A stretch of DNA of 64,000 nucleotides from Elusimicrobiota bacterium (GCA_003450735.1 DMEZ01000018.1:83880-147879); one strand, 5' to 3'. Counted from the stretch's first letter, positions 51,517 through 63,091 are shown. The notes: generated by a model from the letters alone, not told the origin. Numbers and translations are program-made.

Positions 51517-52479
51517 CTACTCCTTGATGGCGTAGAACTCGAGGGTGCCGCCCTGGCGGCGGAACGTCTCCCAAAGGGTCAAACCCAGGCTCAGGGGGAC
51601 GAACAGGGGCAAAAGCAGGAGGGTGAGCAGGGTCTGGACGGGATGGTGGCGGATGCGGCGCGTGCGGGCCCCGCGGTCCTTGAGCGCGTCGTAGAGGAAG
51701 TTGTGCTCGAAGCCCAAAGCGTCGAAGGCGCTCTGCAGCCAGCCGTAGGGGTTCTGCTCGAAGCTGAAGTGGTCGAGCTGGACGACGCGCAAGCCCTGGC
51801 GCTCCAGCAGCGCCTCGAGGGCCCGTCGGGTGAAGTGGGTGTAGTGGCGCGGGATGTCCAGGTGGAACCAGCGGCGGTCGAAGAGGCGGGCCTGGAGGCT
51901 GCCGAAGTTCGGCACGGCCACGACGAGGAGCCCGCCGGTCTTGAGCAGCTCCCGGGCGCGGGCGAGGGCCTCGAAGGGGTCGGGGAAGTGCTCGAGGACG
52001 TGCCAGAAGACGACCGCGTTGTAGCTCTCGCGCTGGTGCGGGGAGCGCATGAAGTCCCCCGTCTCCACCTCGAGCCCGAGCACGTTGCGGGCGTGCCAGG
52101 CCGCGGTGTCCGAGAACTCCATCCCGTGGGCCTCGTAGCCCAGCTCCTTGAGGTAGGCCAGCAGGAAGCCCCGGCCGCAGCCCACGTCGAGCACCGCGCC
52201 CCGCGGGACGCGGTTGAAGAGCACGGCGGCGCGGCGGCGGCGGAAGAGGCGGGTGAGCGCCTCGAAGAGCGGCCCGAAGCGGACGTTCTCCTTGCCGTAG
52301 TAGGTCTCGGGGTAGTACTCGCCGATGCGCTCGGGCGGAAGGGGCGGGTGGGTCTTCCCGAGCCCGCAGTCGGGGCAGCGCCTCACCGAGAAGCCGGGCT
52401 CGACGGCGTCGAAGGCCTTCTCGATGCGGTCGCCGCCGCAATAGGGGCAGCGCTCCCGGGTCTCGGACACCGGCTCCAT
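51517..52479 (-). CDS. Class I SAM methyltransferase with zinc ribbon and C-terminal membrane segment
   Basis: 320 residues from the ATG at 52479; the frame stays open far upstream over adenine deaminase, but that part is a shadow. An N-terminal zinc ribbon (CPYCGGDRIEKAF, RRCPDCGLGKTHPP) precedes a SAM site (AVLDVGCGRGFLLAYLKELG), FWHVLEHFPDPFEAL and GGLLVVAVPNFGS. A hydrophobic helix (LLTLLLLPLFVPLSLGLTLW) near residue 290 suggests membrane attachment. Homologues lie in surface polysaccharide or quinone loci; the substrate is unknown. Confidence 0.82.
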   Translation of the reverse strand: MEPVSETRERCPYCGGDRIEKAFDAVEPGFSVRRCPDCGLGKTHPPLPPERIGEYYPETYYGKENVRFGPLFEALTRLFRRRRAAVLFNRVPRGAVLDVGCGRGFLLAYLKELGYEAHGMEFSDTAAWHARNVLGLEVETGDFMRSPHQRESYNAVVFWHVLEHFPDPFEALARARELLKTGGLLVVAVPNFGSLQARLFDRRWFHLDIPRHYTHFTRRALEALLERQGLRVVQLDHFSFEQNPYGWLQSAFDALGFEHNFLYDALKDRGARTRRIRHHPVQTLLTLLLLPLFVPLSLGLTLWETFRRQGGTLEFYAIKE

Positions 52480-52501
52480 GGTCGAGATGATATATAAAAA
52501 A

Positions 52502-52530
52502 TTGCAGAAAGGCCGGGTAAAAACTACAAT
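52502..52530 (+). promoter_or_regulatory. Sigma70-type promoter of adenine deaminase
   Basis: TTGCAG (52502-52507) and TACAAT (52525-52530) are 17 nt apart in an AT-rich divergent gap. Transcription would start about 52537, some 27 nt before the ATG. On the other strand TATATA-type sequence at about 52490 could serve the methyltransferase gene. Confidence 0.6.
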
Positions 52531-52563
52531 CCGTTCCAGCGCCGCCATTGGGGAAATAGAGCC

Positions 52564-54285
52564 ATGGACACCACGGAAGCCGAGCTCAGGGACACCATCG
52601 AGATCGCCGGAGGGAAGCGCCAGGTGGACCTCCTGCTCAAGAACGCCCGCGTCATCAACACCTTCTCGGGCGACATCCACAAGGCGGACGTGGCCGTCCA
52701 CGGGGGCCGCATCGTCGGCTTCGGCGCCTACAAGGCCCGCCAGACCATCGACCTCCGGGGCGCCTATCTCTCCCCCGGCTTCATCGACGGGCACATCCAC
52801 ATCGAGAGCTCCATGGTCAAGATCCCGGAGTTCAGCCGGGTGGTCGTGCCCCGAGGCGTGACGTCGGTGGTCATCGACCCGCACGAGATCGCCAACGTGC
52901 TCGGCCTCGACGGCATCAAGTACATGATCTCCTCGAGCCTCAACGCCCCGCTCTCGGTCTACGTGATGCTCCCCTCCTGCGTGCCAGCCACGCACCTCGA
53001 GACGGCGGGCGCCGAGCTCTCCGGCCACGACCTGGGCCTGCTCCTCAACGACGAGCACGTACTGGGCATCGGGGAGATGATGAACTACCCCGGGGTCCTT
53101 CACCGCGATCCCGCGGTGCTCGAGAAGATCCGCATCGCCAAGGGCAAGCGCATCGACGGCCACGCGCCCAGGCTCACCGGCAAGGACCTCAACGCCTACG
53201 TGGCGGCCGGCATCCGCTCCGACCACGAGTGCACCACCGCCTCGGAGGCCCTCGAGAAGCTGCGCGCGGGCATGTACCTCATGATCCGCGAGGGGACGGC
53301 CGCCAAGAACCTGAAGGCCCTGCTCCCGGTCGTCAACTCGCGCAACAGCCGCAAGTGCATGCTGGTCACCGACGACCGCCACCTCGAGGACATCTTCACG
53401 CAGGGGCACATCGACCACCTGGTCCGCTCGGCCATCCGCCTCGGCATGGACCCGATCCGGGCGGTCCAGATGGCGAGCATCAACACGGCCGAGTACTTCG
53501 GCCTGAGCGACCTCGGCGCCGTGGCCCCGGGCTACCGGGCCGACCTCATCGTCTTCGACGACTTCAAGACCCTGCGCATCAAGAAGGTGTTCAAGGCGGG
53601 CAAGCTCGTGGCCGAGGACGGGGAGATCCACCCCTCCGCGGTGGGCGACTACAAGGGCAAGGTCCGCGGCACGGTCAACGTGCGCTGGATCGAGTACGAG
53701 GACTTCGCGATCCAGGCGGAGGGCCGGCGCGCCCGGGTCATCGGCGTCGTGCCCGACCAGATCGTCACGAAGTCCCTGACGATGCCCGTCAAGGCGGACG
53801 GCGGCTTCGTCGCCTCCGACACCCACAAGGACGTGCTCAAGATCGCCGTCATCGAGCGGCACATGGCCTCGGGGCGCATCGGCAAGGGCCTGGTCAAGGG
53901 CTTCAGCCTCAAGAAGGGCGCCATCGCCTCCTCGGTCTCGCACGACTCCCACAACATCGTGGTGGTCGGCGTCCACGACAGCGACATGTACACCGCCGCC
54001 GTGCAGGTCGTGAAGATGCAGGGCGGCATCGTGGCGGCCTCCAACGGACAGGTGCTCGAGGCCCTGCCCCTGCCCATCGCGGGCCTCATGTCCGACCGCA
54101 GCGCCGGCTTCGTGCGCGAGAAGCTCAAGCGCCTCAACTCCGCCGCCCGCTCCCTGGGCTCGCGGCTGGAGGACCCCTACATGGCGATGTCCTTCCTGAC
54201 GCTGCCCCCCATCCCCGAGCTCAAGATCACCGACCGGGGCCTCATCGACGCGGTCGCCTTCAAGGTCGTCCCGCTCTTCCTCTGA
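52564..54285 (+). CDS. ade: Adenine deaminase
   Basis: 573 residues, normal length. An amidohydrolase barrel with the metal motif LSPGFIDGHIHIESSM, VIDPHEIANVLG, GIGEMMNYPGVL, KRIDGHAPRLTG, the IRSDHECTT and LVTDDRHLEDI metal ligands, and the C-terminal Ade domain (IAVIERHMASGRIGKGLVKGF, SVSHDSHNIVVVG). It deaminates adenine to hypoxanthine. A purine permease follows after 1 nt, which makes a purine salvage pair. Confidence 0.93.
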   Translation: MDTTEAELRDTIEIAGGKRQVDLLLKNARVINTFSGDIHKADVAVHGGRIVGFGAYKARQTIDLRGAYLSPGFIDGHIHIESSMVKIPEFSRVVVPRGVTSVVIDPHEIANVLGLDGIKYMISSSLNAPLSVYVMLPSCVPATHLETAGAELSGHDLGLLLNDEHVLGIGEMMNYPGVLHRDPAVLEKIRIAKGKRIDGHAPRLTGKDLNAYVAAGIRSDHECTTASEALEKLRAGMYLMIREGTAAKNLKALLPVVNSRNSRKCMLVTDDRHLEDIFTQGHIDHLVRSAIRLGMDPIRAVQMASINTAEYFGLSDLGAVAPGYRADLIVFDDFKTLRIKKVFKAGKLVAEDGEIHPSAVGDYKGKVRGTVNVRWIEYEDFAIQAEGRRARVIGVVPDQIVTKSLTMPVKADGGFVASDTHKDVLKIAVIERHMASGRIGKGLVKGFSLKKGAIASSVSHDSHNIVVVGVHDSDMYTAAVQVVKMQGGIVAASNGQVLEALPLPIAGLMSDRSAGFVREKLKRLNSAARSLGSRLEDPYMAMSFLTLPPIPELKITDRGLIDAVAFKVVPLFL

Positions 54286-54286
54286 C

Positions 54287-55611
54287 ATGGACGCCCTGGA
54301 GCGCTTCTTCGGGCTCACCCAGGCCAAGACGAGCGTGCGCACCGAGCTCGCGGCCGGCCTGACCACCTTCCTGACCATGGCCTACATCCTCTTCGTCCAG
54401 CCCCAGGTGCTGGGCGCGGCCGGGATGGACTCCGGGGCGGTGTTCACGGCCACCTGCCTGGCGAGCGCCCTGGGCTGCTTCCTGATGGGCCTGCTCGCCA
54501 ACTACCCCATCGCCCAGGCCCCGCTCATGGGCGAGAACTTCTTCTTCACCTACGCCGTGGTGCTGGGCATGGGCGTGCCCTGGCCCAAGGCTCTCGCGCT
54601 GGTCTTCATCTCGGGCCTCGTCTTCCTGGCGTTGACCCTGACCAAGGCGCGGGAGGCGCTGGTCAACTCGGTGCCCCCCGCCCTCAAGCTCGGCATCGCC
54701 GCCGGCATCGGCCTCTTCGTGGCCTTCATCGGCCTCAAGGAGGGCGGCATCGTCGTCGCCAACGCGCCGACCCTGGTCAAGCTCGGCCCCGTCGCCGCGA
54801 AGCCCGTCCTGCTCTCGCTCCTCGGCCTGGCTCTCACCGCCGCCCTCATGGCGCGCAAGACGCGCGGCGCCATCCTCCTCGGGATGCTGGCCACGGCCGG
54901 GCTCGGCAACCTTCTGGGCCTGGTGAAGTTCGAGGGGATCTTCAGCGCCCCTCCCTCGCTGGCGCCGACCTTCCTGAAGCTCGACCTCTCCGGCCTGATG
55001 AGCTGGCACTCCCTCTCCATCGTGCTCATCTTCCTCTTCATGACCCTCTTCGACACCCTGGGCACCCTCGTCGGCGTGAGCGTGCAGGCCGGGCTGCTGG
55101 TGGACGGAAAGCTGCCGCGCGCCTCCAAGGCCCTGCTCTGCGACGCGGTCTCGACCACCGCGGGCGCCTGCCTGGGCACCTCCACGGTGTCGAGCTACAT
55201 CGAGAGCGCGACCGGCGTCGCGCAGGGCGGGCGGACGGGCCTGACCGCGGTGAGCGTGGGCGTCCTCTTCCTGGCGAGCCTCTTCCTCTCGCCGCTGGTG
55301 GCCTCGGTGAGCGGGGCGGTGGCGCTGGACGCGAACACCCTGCTCCATCCGGTCACGGCCCCGGCGCTCATCCTGGTGGGCTCGCTCATGATGGGCATGG
55401 TCCAGAAGATCGCCTGGGACGATTTCACCGAGGCCCTCCCGGCCTTCCTCGTCATCGCCGTCATCCCCTTCACCTTCAACATCGCCGACGGCATCGCCGC
55501 CGGCTTCATCAGCTACCCCCTGCTCAAGGCCTGCGCCGGCCGGAACCGGGAGACCCCGCCGCTCTTGTGGGGTCTGGCCCTCCTCTTCCTCCTGCGCTAT
55601 GCGTTCCTAGG

Positions 55612-55615
<4 letters not shown>
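54287..55615 (+). CDS. Guanine/hypoxanthine permease, NCS2 AzgA type
   Basis: 442 residues, 12-14 membrane segments. Typical motifs are RTELAAGLTTFLTMAYILFVQP, PLMGENFFFTYAVVLG, VFISGLVFLALTLTKAREALVNSVPPALKLGIAAGIG split across helices, FMTLFDTLGTLVGVSVQAG, and STVSSYIESATGVAQGGRTGLTA. It imports adenine, hypoxanthine or guanine by proton symport. The 1-nt spacing to ade supports adenine uptake. Its stop overlaps the kinase start. Confidence 0.9.
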
Positions 55616-57653
<2,038 letters not shown>

Positions 57654-57657
<4 letters not shown>

Positions 57658-59057
57658 CCCTCCAGGCGGCGCTCCTCCTTTTGCTCTGGGCGCCGGCCGG
57701 CGCCCAGACGGCGCAGGAGGCGCTCGACTCCGACCACGGAGAGCTCTCCCGTCTCATGGACGAGGCGACGCCCAAGGTCCAGGCGCTCGAAGCCCTCGCC
57801 AAGCGCTACTTCGATCAGAAGGACGTCCGGAGCCTCGCCGTTGAGCACGACCGGCTCCATGCGGAGCTCTGGCCTCTCTACAAGACGATGGAGGAGGTCC
57901 ACACCCGCCTCAAGTCGGGCCTGGAGCTCCACGAAGCGCGTGTCCTCTCCGAGGCGAGCGCCGGGCTTCTGCGCGCGAAACCCGGCGCCCGTCCCCTCGA
58001 TTTCGGCGCGAAGATCCTCCAAGTGAACAGCCTCAAGCAGACGAGCGACCAGATCCAGGCTTTCCGCGAGCGCGCGACCAGAGCCCTCCATGAGGACGAC
58101 CTCGCCTACACCGCCGCTCTCCTGGAGCAGGAGAAGAGCGAGCGGGCCGCCCGGAGGGCGCGCCGTCTCGGCCTGGCGCTCCTGGTCATGCTCCTGCCGG
58201 CGGGTCTCCTGCTCGTCCGCGTGAAGCGCCGCCTGCTGCCGGCCCGCCTCCCGGCTCCCGCCCTGCCCGCGCTCGAGGCCCAGGGCCTGCGCGCGGAGAG
58301 ACCCCTCGGCCAGGACACCCTCGGCGACCTTTTCGAAGGGACCGAGACCGCGCGCGCGCGCCGGGTGCTTCTGCGCCGCCTGCGGCCCGAGTTGGCCGGC
58401 GAGGACCTCGAGCAGCTCCTCGCCGAGGCCCGCCTCGCCTCGGCGCTCAAGCACCCCGCCATCCTCGAGACCTACGCCGTCTTCAAGGAGGGCGGCCGCG
58501 CATTCCTCTCCGTGGAGCCGCGCGAGGGAGTCTCCCTGAGCGAGCGCCTCCGAACGGGGCCTCTCCCCCTCGCCGAAGCCCGGAAGCTCCTCCTGCAGGC
58601 CGCCTCGGCCCTGGATCACGCGCGCTCCAGGGGCCTTCTGCATAAGGACCTCCGGCCCGCGCTGGTCTGGCTGCCGCCCGCCGGCGGAGCGAAGGTCGCG
58701 GATTTCTCCATCTCGCGCACCGCCCGCCTGGCCGTCGCCAAGCGCGTGCGCGGTGAAGACCTCGGCTCGGAGCCCTACCAGGCCCCCGAGCTCGAGCTGG
58801 GGCTCTTCCTGCCGGAGTCGGACATCTTCTCCCTGGGGGCGGTCTTCTACGAGATGCTCACGGGGCGAGCGCCCTTCGGCGGGCCCGACGCCGCGGCCCG
58901 CAAGAAGGAGGGGGTCTTCCCCTTCGCTACCGCGGCCGTCTCCGGCCTGCCCGACGCGGTGGACGCCCTGTTCCTCCAGGCCCTGGCCGCCGATCCGAAG
59001 AAGCGCCCGCGCAGCGCCGGGGAGCTCGCGGCCCTGGCCGAGCGCCTCCCTGTCTGA
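57654..59057 (+). CDS. Predicted pseudokinase, membrane-bound partner of the preceding kinase
   Basis: 467 residues starting at GTG (GTGA overlap). Signal peptide MTLQAALLLLLWAPAGAQ, an exported helical domain to about 170, a membrane helix (LGLALLVMLLPAGLLLV), and a kinase-like domain from about 215. The Gly-loop is degenerate (LGQDTLGDLFEG), the VAIK lysine position reads VLLRR, the catalytic loop is LLHKDLRPALVW (metal-binding Asn lost), and DFG is DFS. The later DIFSLGAVFYEMLTGRAPFGG is normal. It is probably catalytically dead, or nearly so, and may regulate the kinase. Confidence 0.8.
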
Positions 59058-59098
59058 GCCTCCTGGACGCGGGGCCCGGAGAACTGCTAACATATTAT

Positions 59099-59113
59099 TG
59101 AAACTCAGTTTCA
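59099..59113 (+). promoter_or_regulatory. Fur-box-like 7-1-7 palindrome before feoA
   Basis: TGAAACT-C-AGTTTCA is a perfect palindrome with a single central base, the 7-1-7 layout of Fur-family sites (TGATAAT-N-ATTATCA), matching that consensus at five of seven positions per arm. It lies four nucleotides before the feoA ATG and just after a -10-like TATTAT (59093-59098). The operon encodes a Fur-family regulator, so autorepression by metal-bound Fur is likely. Confidence 0.65.
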
Positions 59114-59117
59114 TTTA

Positions 59118-59348
59118 ATGGCCTCCCTCGCCGACCTCAATGACCTGCAGACGGCCGTGCTCTCCGGCTTCGACCCCTCCCTGCCGGAGGGCTGGCGGCG
59201 CCGCTTCGAGGACCTCGGCATGGTGCCGGGCACCCGGGTCTCGCGGCTCCAGAGCGCTCCGCTCGGAGACCCGCTGGCCTTCCTCGTGCGCGGCAGCGTG
59301 CTCTGCCTGAGGCGCGAGCAGGCGCGCCTGATCCGGGTGCGCCCATGA
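59118..59348 (+). CDS. feoA: Ferrous iron transport protein A
   Basis: 76 residues with the SH3-like FeoA pattern: WRRRFEDLGMVPGTRVSRLQSAPLGDPLAFLVRGSVLCLRREQARLIRV in parts. FeoA supports FeoB function in the cytoplasm. The ATG has no clear ribosome site and lies right behind the palindrome, so a near-leaderless message is possible. It overlaps feoB by 4 nt. Confidence 0.88.
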   Translation: MASLADLNDLQTAVLSGFDPSLPEGWRRRFEDLGMVPGTRVSRLQSAPLGDPLAFLVRGSVLCLRREQARLIRVRP

Positions 59349-61216
59349 GGCCCTACGTCCGCTCGAACGCCCCCTCCATCGCCTTCGTCGGCACGCCCAA
59401 CTGCGGCAAGACCACCCTCTTCAACGCCCTGACCGGGCTCCGGCAGAAGGTGGGCAACTTCCCCGGCGTGACCGTGGAGAAGAAGGCGGGCCGCATCCTG
59501 GGCTCGGAGTCCCTCCTCTGGGCGCTGGATCTGCCCGGCCTCTACGGCCTCTCCTCCGGGACGCCCGAGGAGGAGGTGTCCCAGGACATCCTCTCCGGCG
59601 GGAGGCGCTTCGGCCGGCGCCCGGAGGCGGTCCTGGTCATCCTGGACGGCAGCGCGCTCGAGCGCTCCCTCTCCCTACTGGCCTCCGTCGCCTCGCTCGG
59701 CCTGCCGACCGCGGCCGCCCTCACGATGTTCGACGAGATCAAGGCCCGGGGCGGACGGCTCGACTGCGCGGCGCTCTCGAGGGAGACCGGCGTCCCCATC
59801 GCGCCGGTGGTGGGGCACCGCGGCGTGGGCGTCGACGACCTCAACCGCCTGATCCTCGACTGGAAGAGCTGGCCGGTCCCCGCGAAGCCCGCCGCCGACG
59901 CCGCCGCCCGCTTCGCCTGGGCGGAGCGCGTACTCTCGGCCTGCCGTTTCGAGGGCCTCCAGGAAGACTCCTTGAGCCGGCGCATCGACCGCTGGGCCCT
60001 CCACCCCGTTCTGGGGCCGCTCATCTTCCTCCTCGTCATGGCCTTCTTCTTCCAGGCCATCTTCTCCTGGGCGCGGCCCGCGATGGAGGCCCTCTCCGCC
60101 CTCGTGACCGGCGCCGGCCAGGCCCTGAGCGGCTTCCTGCCCGAGGGCTGGATGCGGGGCCTGCTCATCGATGGGGTGGTCAACGGGGCGGGCGCCGTGG
60201 TGGCCTTCCTGCCCCAGATCATGATCCTCTTCTTCCTGCTGCTCCTGCTCGAGGACATCGGCTACCTCGCCCGCGGCGCCTTCGTGATGGACCGCCTGAT
60301 GGGCTGGGCGGGCCTGCAGGGCCGCTGCTTCGTGACGCTCATCTCCTGCTACGCCTGCGCCGTGCCCGGCATCCTCTCCGCGCGCGGCATCGCCTCCCCC
60401 CAGGACCGCCTGGCCACCATCGTCGCGGCCCCGTTCATCACCTGCTCGGCGCGTCTGCCGGTCTACACCATGCTCATCGCCATCCTGGTGCCGGACGCTC
60501 CGGTCCTGGGCCCCCTGCGCACCCAGGGGCTGGCTTTGCTGGCGCTCTACCTGCTCGGCGGGCTCTCGGCCCTGTTCACGGCGTGGCTGCTGCGCTCGAG
60601 CCTCCTGCGCGGCTCCCTCTCCCCCTTCTGCGTCGAGCTCCCGCCCTATCGCTTCCCCACCTGGGGCTCCGTCGCCTCGGCCATGTGGGTTCGGGCCAAG
60701 CTCTTCCTGAAGAACGCCGGGACGGTGATCCTCGGGGTCAGCATCCTGCTCTGGGCCCTGATGTACTTCCCGCGCCCGGCCCGGGAGCTGACGCGCGCGC
60801 AGGGGGTCGAGCAGAGCTGGGCGGGCCGATTGGGGAAGGCGATGGAGCCGGCCTTCGCCCCCCTCGGCTTCGACTGGCGCATCAACGTGGCCCTGCTGGG
60901 GAGCTTCGCGGCGCGCGAAGTCCTGGTCTCGACCCTGGCGCAGATCTACGCGGTCGAGTCCGAGGACCACGGCCCGGCCCTGCTGGAGGTGCTCCGGGGC
61001 GGGGAGGAGGGCCGGCCCCTGCTGCCGCCGGCCGCGGCTTTGAGTTTGCTCGTGTTCTTCGTATACGCCCTGCAGTGCGTCTCGACCCTCGTGGTCATGC
61101 GCCAGGAGACCGGAAGCTGGCGCTGGCCGGCCTTCGCCTTCGTCTTCTCCTTCGTCTGGGCGTGGGGCGCGGCCTGGGCGGCCTACCGCCTGGCGCTGTT
61201 CTGGGGGTGGTCGTGA
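59345..61216 (+). CDS. feoB: Ferrous iron transport protein B
   Basis: 623 residues, at the short end for FeoB. The N-terminal G domain has G1 GTPNCGKTT (16-24), G2 in NFPGVTVEKK, G3 DLPGLYGL, and a G4 that reads TMFD rather than the usual NMMD. Eight or more membrane helices follow, with two Gate motifs (VAFLPQIMILFFLLLLLEDIGYLAR, FITCSARLPVY; SFAAREVLVSTLAQIY). It takes Fe(II) across the inner membrane. The loss of the G4 Asn suggests relaxed nucleotide choice. Confidence 0.92.
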   Translation: MRPYVRSNAPSIAFVGTPNCGKTTLFNALTGLRQKVGNFPGVTVEKKAGRILGSESLLWALDLPGLYGLSSGTPEEEVSQDILSGGRRFGRRPEAVLVILDGSALERSLSLLASVASLGLPTAAALTMFDEIKARGGRLDCAALSRETGVPIAPVVGHRGVGVDDLNRLILDWKSWPVPAKPAADAAARFAWAERVLSACRFEGLQEDSLSRRIDRWALHPVLGPLIFLLVMAFFFQAIFSWARPAMEALSALVTGAGQALSGFLPEGWMRGLLIDGVVNGAGAVVAFLPQIMILFFLLLLLEDIGYLARGAFVMDRLMGWAGLQGRCFVTLISCYACAVPGILSARGIASPQDRLATIVAAPFITCSARLPVYTMLIAILVPDAPVLGPLRTQGLALLALYLLGGLSALFTAWLLRSSLLRGSLSPFCVELPPYRFPTWGSVASAMWVRAKLFLKNAGTVILGVSILLWALMYFPRPARELTRAQGVEQSWAGRLGKAMEPAFAPLGFDWRINVALLGSFAAREVLVSTLAQIYAVESEDHGPALLEVLRGGEEGRPLLPPAAALSLLVFFVYALQCVSTLVVMRQETGSWRWPAFAFVFSFVWAWGAAWAAYRLALFWGWS

Positions 61217-61647
61217 CGCGGACCGGAAGGATCCGGGCGGACTTCGAGCGCTACCTGAGGGAGCACGGTCTCCGCTTGAGCGGGCCACGGAGGCTGATCC
61301 TGGACCACCTCCTGGCCGCGAAACGGCACCTGAGCGCCAAGGAGATCCACACGGCCCTGCGCGGCCGAGGCGTGGGGCGCGTGACGGTGTTCCGCACCCT
61401 GCGCCTGCTCGAGCGCTGCGAGCTTGCCTCCGGCCTGACGGGGATGGGCGGCGAGACCCTGCTCGAGCTGGGAGACCGCCCGCACCACGACCATGCCCTT
61501 TGCCTGCGCTGCGGGCGCATCCAGGAGCTGGAGTGGCCGCGCCTGGAGGCGCTCCAGGAGAAGGCCTGCCGGGCCATCGGCTTCAAGGCCCTGCGCCACC
61601 GGCACGTGGTGTTCGGCTACTGCCGCGCCTGCGCGTCCAGAGGATGA
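61213..61647 (+). CDS. fur: Fur-family metal-responsive repressor
   Basis: 144 residues starting at GTG (GTGA overlap with feoB). Winged helix: LRLSGPRRLILDHLLAAKRHLSAKEIHTALR, with RVTVFRTLRLLERCELA as recognition part. The metal region HHDHALCLRCGRIQELEW and the closing FGYCRACASRG supply His and two CxxC pairs for structural zinc and sensing. Placement after feoB indicates iron sensing; Zur or PerR roles remain possible. Confidence 0.87.
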   Translation: MTRTGRIRADFERYLREHGLRLSGPRRLILDHLLAAKRHLSAKEIHTALRGRGVGRVTVFRTLRLLERCELASGLTGMGGETLLELGDRPHHDHALCLRCGRIQELEWPRLEALQEKACRAIGFKALRHRHVVFGYCRACASRG

Positions 61648-62759
61648 CCCTCTCCCTCCGTCAGGCCCGGAGGCTCGTCCTCGAAGCCCAGGGCCTCTGC
61701 GGCCCGGTCCTGGGGAAAGGCCGGGCCGGAGCCCTCGCCGCGCTCGAGCGCCTGGGCTACGTGCAGATCGACACCATCTCCGTCGTCGAGCGGGCGCACC
61801 ACCACACGCTCTGGGCGCGCGTGCCGGGCTACGTCCCGGCCATGCTCGACGCGCTCCTCCGCGAGGGCGCCGCCTTCGAGTACTGGAGCCACGCGGCCGC
61901 CGTCCTGCCGATGCGGGACTACCGCTTCTCGCTCCCCCGCAAGCTCGCCTTCCGCAAGGGACGCCGGCACTGGCACCGCAGGGACTCCCGCGCGCGGGCC
62001 TGGGTGCTCGACCGCATCCGAGCGGAAGGGGCTCTGCGCAGCGCCGACTTCGAGCCGCCCCGGGGACGGAAGCCCGGGCCGTGGTTCGAGTGGAAGCCGG
62101 CGAAGGTCGCGCTCGAACAGCTCTTCCAGGAAGGCCTGCTCATGGTCGCCGGGCGCACGGGCTTCCAGAAGCTCTACGACCTGACCGAGAGGGTGCTCCC
62201 CCCCGGCGTCGACGCCCGGGAGCCCGACGCTCGGGAAGCCGCGCGGCATCTCGTCCTCTCGGGGCTCCGGGCGCACGGCCCGGCGTCCGAGGCCGAACTC
62301 TGCTACCAGCGGCGGGGGGTGCGCAGAGCCGTTCGGGCCGCGCTGCGCGAGCTGGAGGAGGCCGGCGAGGTCCTTCGGGTGAGGATCGAAGGCCGCGGAG
62401 AGGAGGACTTCATCCTGAAGGCGGCCCTCGAGACGCCCCCCGCGGACCCGGGAGGGCGGGTGCGCATCCTCTCGCCCTTCGACAACCTGGTCATCCAGCG
62501 CAGACGGCTCGAGCGCCTCTTCGGCTTCGGCTACCAGATCGAATGCTATCTCCCGGCCGAGAAGCGGCGCTACGGCTACTTCTGCCTCCCCGTGCTCCGC
62601 GGCGAGAGCCTCGTCGGGATGCTCGACGCGAAGGCCGACCGGGGAACGCGGACGCTCCGGCTCAAGAGCCTGCACCTGGACCCGGCGCCGTTCCGCGAGG
62701 AGTTCGAGGAGGAGCTCGGGCGCTTCGCCCGCTTCAACGGCTGCCGTTCTTGGGAGTGA
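61644..62759 (+). CDS. YcaQ/AlkZ-like DNA glycosylase (interstrand crosslink repair family)
   Basis: 371 residues, ATG overlapping the fur stop. Signatures: the catalytic QxD motif in LGYVQIDTISVVERAHHHTLWAR, YWSHAAAVLPMRDY, and the C-terminal RILSPFDNLVIQRRRLERLFGFGYQIECY then KRRYGYFCLPVL. Studied members unhook N7-alkylguanine and crosslinks. Its coupling to an iron operon is unusual; it may only share the transcript. Confidence 0.85.
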   Translation: MTLSLRQARRLVLEAQGLCGPVLGKGRAGALAALERLGYVQIDTISVVERAHHHTLWARVPGYVPAMLDALLREGAAFEYWSHAAAVLPMRDYRFSLPRKLAFRKGRRHWHRRDSRARAWVLDRIRAEGALRSADFEPPRGRKPGPWFEWKPAKVALEQLFQEGLLMVAGRTGFQKLYDLTERVLPPGVDAREPDAREAARHLVLSGLRAHGPASEAELCYQRRGVRRAVRAALRELEEAGEVLRVRIEGRGEEDFILKAALETPPADPGGRVRILSPFDNLVIQRRRLERLFGFGYQIECYLPAEKRRYGYFCLPVLRGESLVGMLDAKADRGTRTLRLKSLHLDPAPFREEFEEELGRFARFNGCRSWE

Positions 62760-62774
62760 CGGACAGCGGCCGGC

Positions 62775-63044
62775 CTAGCGCCGCTTCTTCGCCGGAGCCT
62801 TCGTCTCGGACGCCTTCAGCGCGTCCTGGATCTTCTCGAGCAGCTGGTCGGGCCGGATCGGCTTCTCGATGAACTGGTCCACGGGCAGCAGGGAGTCGTC
62901 GCGGTCCCGGTTCGAGAAAGTCCCGGCGCAGACGCCCTTCTCGTTGATGGCCGAGAGCATCAGGATGGGAAGCGTCTTCGTGCTCCGGTTCTTCCGGATC
63001 GCGCGGAAGATCCACCAGCGCTGCGCCCTCCTGAGCGACACCAT
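62775..63044 (-). pseudogene. Response regulator receiver remnant (C-terminal half)
   Basis: The readable frame of 89 codons has IFRAIRKNRSTKTLPILMLSAINEKG and QFIEKPIRPDQLLEKIQDAL, the alpha3-beta4 and beta5-alpha5 parts of a CheY-like receiver with its conserved Lys-Pro, plus a basic tail. The first half, with the acidic pair and the phosphoacceptor Asp, is missing and replaced by unrelated codons (MVSLRRAQRWW). No ribosome site precedes the ATG. A deleted gene is the simplest reading. Confidence 0.6.
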
Positions 63045-63091
63045 CAAGCAGATGCTGGAGCTGGCCAACTCGTTGAGGCTGGAGCGGGCGC

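Noticed and set aside
51517..54378. A 953-codon open frame on the minus strand covering adenine deaminase and the methyltransferase
   Set aside because: Only the last 320 codons resemble a protein family. The rest is a shadow frame of GC-rich deaminase coding sequence, with His/Val/Asp-rich nonsense.
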